A stretch of 64,000 bases of DNA from Stappia indica (GTDB taxonomy: Bacteria > Pseudomonadota > Alphaproteobacteria > Rhizobiales > Stappiaceae): contig NZ_JAIVMG010000004.1 of assembly GCF_020177335.1 (NCBI RefSeq), positions 186,001-250,000 of the forward strand, in the 5' to 3' direction. The notes under the pieces were generated by a model. The model ran no database searches, was not told where the DNA came from, and saw nothing but the letters and a program-made list of their open reading frames with translations. Shown here piece after piece: positions 63,288-64,000 of the stretch. Numbering within the stretch: the stretch's first letter is position 1; each line of letters starts with the position of its first letter. A program made the position numbers and the translations under genes.

Positions 63288-64000
63288 TCAGTTGGCCGGG
63301 CAGGCATCGTCACGGGTCGGCCACGGGGCATTCGACGTCGCGTAATCCTTGGAGGCCTGCATCAAGATCGGCGTGACCTCTTCGGTGAGCGGCGAGAACC
63401 AGTCGGTCGCCGAGGTCCACTTCTCGCCGTCCCATTCCTGGATGAACAGCGGGTGGTGACCGGAGTGATTGGCGCAGGTGATCTCGATCGGCGCGATCAT
63501 GCCCTTCAGGCCGATGGCCTCCAGACGTGCCTCGTCGATCTTGAGGTTCTCCAGGCCGAGACGCATGTCCTCGGCGTTGATCACCTTCTTGCCGGTCATC
63601 TCCTGGGCGGTGCGGATCCCTTCGACCATGTAGAGAGCGTTCACGACGCCGCGATTGTAGAGGTTCTCGCCAATCGTGCTTGCCGGAGTGTGCGACTTGC
63701 CCGCGTCCACGACCAGCTTCTTGATGTCCTGCAGGGCCGGATAGTCGGCACCGACATTGTTGAAGCTGACGGACTTGTAGCCCTTGGCGCCCGTGCCACC
63801 GGCCCGTGCGTCCTCGTCGCCACCGGCCCACCACACGCCGATGAACTTCGACATGTCGAAACGGTTCTTCACCGCTTCCTTGATGGCGGTCGGGTTCATG
63901 GCACCCCAGCCCCACATCACGACATAGTCGGGACGGTCGCGGCGGATGGACAGCCACTGCGAGGCCTGGTTCTGCATCTCCTTGCCCGGAACCGGGTACT
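63288..64000 (-). CDS. ABC transporter substrate-binding protein (LivK-like), 5' end outside window
   Basis: The C-terminal 237 or so residues of a periplasmic Leu/Ile/Val-binding-type protein; the reading frame is open to the right edge. It shows the family pattern YVVMWGWGAMNPTAIKEAVK, FIGVWWAGGDEDARAGGTG, ENLYNRGVVNALYMVEGIRT and HPLFIQEWDGEKW. The ligand could be branched-chain or aromatic carboxylates; the adjacent phenylacetate-CoA ligase-like gene hints at the latter. It is followed 120 bases downstream by livF. Confidence 0.88.
   Translation of the reverse strand, partial: YPVPGKEMQNQASQWLSIRRDRPDYVVMWGWGAMNPTAIKEAVKNRFDMSKFIGVWWAGGDEDARAGGTGAKGYKSVSFNNVGADYPALQDIKKLVVDAGKSHTPASTIGENLYNRGVVNALYMVEGIRTAQEMTGKKVINAEDMRLGLENLKIDEARLEAIGLKGMIAPIEITCANHSGHHPLFIQEWDGEKWTSATDWFSPLTEEVTPILMQASKDYATSNAPWPTRDDACPAN

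Overview
This window is a gene-dense, high-GC chromosomal segment from an alphaproteobacterium, most probably of the Hyphomicrobiales (Rhizobiales). The evidence is a set of lineage-typical genes: cpdR, a three-gene pnt transhydrogenase, the aa3 oxidase subunit IV, DUF465, DUF2312, DUF1244, DUF1036, a cysteine-free L36 protein, a suhB/MmgR-like small RNA and a ROSE-type heat-shock leader. No insertion sequence, prophage, integrase, CRISPR array or rRNA operon was seen. It reads as core chromosome rather than an island.

Layout. 0-8 kb: an ABC exporter, an SDR oxidoreductase, propionyl-CoA synthetase (prpE), a TauE/SafE-family permease and a fatty-acyl/DmdB-like CoA ligase. 8-14 kb: two divergent DUF465 coiled-coil proteins, purE-purK, a MATE exporter, rpsU and a TPR lipoprotein. 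14-20 kb: peptidoglycan genes (an M15/DUF882 peptidase and an L,D-transpeptidase) and an orphan NtrC-type sigma-54 response regulator. 20-24 kb: three overlapping genes (M3 peptidase, DUF3445 haem oxygenase-like protein, ABC1 kinase). 24-28 kb: aa3 oxidase subunit IV and pntAA-pntAB-pntB. 28-36 kb: small conserved proteins, a DMT permease, glycerate kinase, DUF1036-pyk, rpmJ, tRNA-Val(GAC) and cpdR.

36-40 kb: an N-formylglutamate amidohydrolase; a small intergenic RNA on the minus strand with an exactly duplicated terminator, next to a SuhB-superfamily phosphatase (hisN); an alpha/beta hydrolase; a small secreted protein; and hsp20 behind a sigma-32 promoter and RNA thermometer. 40-48.5 kb: threonine aldolase and glutamate synthase gltB-gltD. 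48-57 kb: a chemoreceptor, a DUF459 SGNH protein, a lytic transglycosylase, an outer-membrane barrel, kdsD and a MotA/MotB (PomA/PomB-like) stator pair. 57-64 kb: NfeD plus an SPFH protein, ferrochelatase, a single-domain response regulator, and the start of a branched-chain/aromatic-acid ABC uptake cluster (substrate-binding protein, LivF, phenylacetate-CoA-ligase-like enzyme) that runs off the right edge.

Main themes are central metabolism (propionate and acyl activation, purines, pyruvate kinase, glycerate, transhydrogenase, nitrogen assimilation) and envelope maintenance (murein peptidases and transpeptidases, KdsD, barrel protein). Many genes are convergent pairs separated by strong bidirectional hairpin terminators. 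The most interesting non-coding signals are the MmgR-like RNA with tandem terminators (37.06-37.24 kb), the sigma-32 promoter plus ROSE-like leader of hsp20 (39.92-40.06 kb), the iterated 17-bp repeat in front of pntAA, and a long hairpin-rich leader before gltB.
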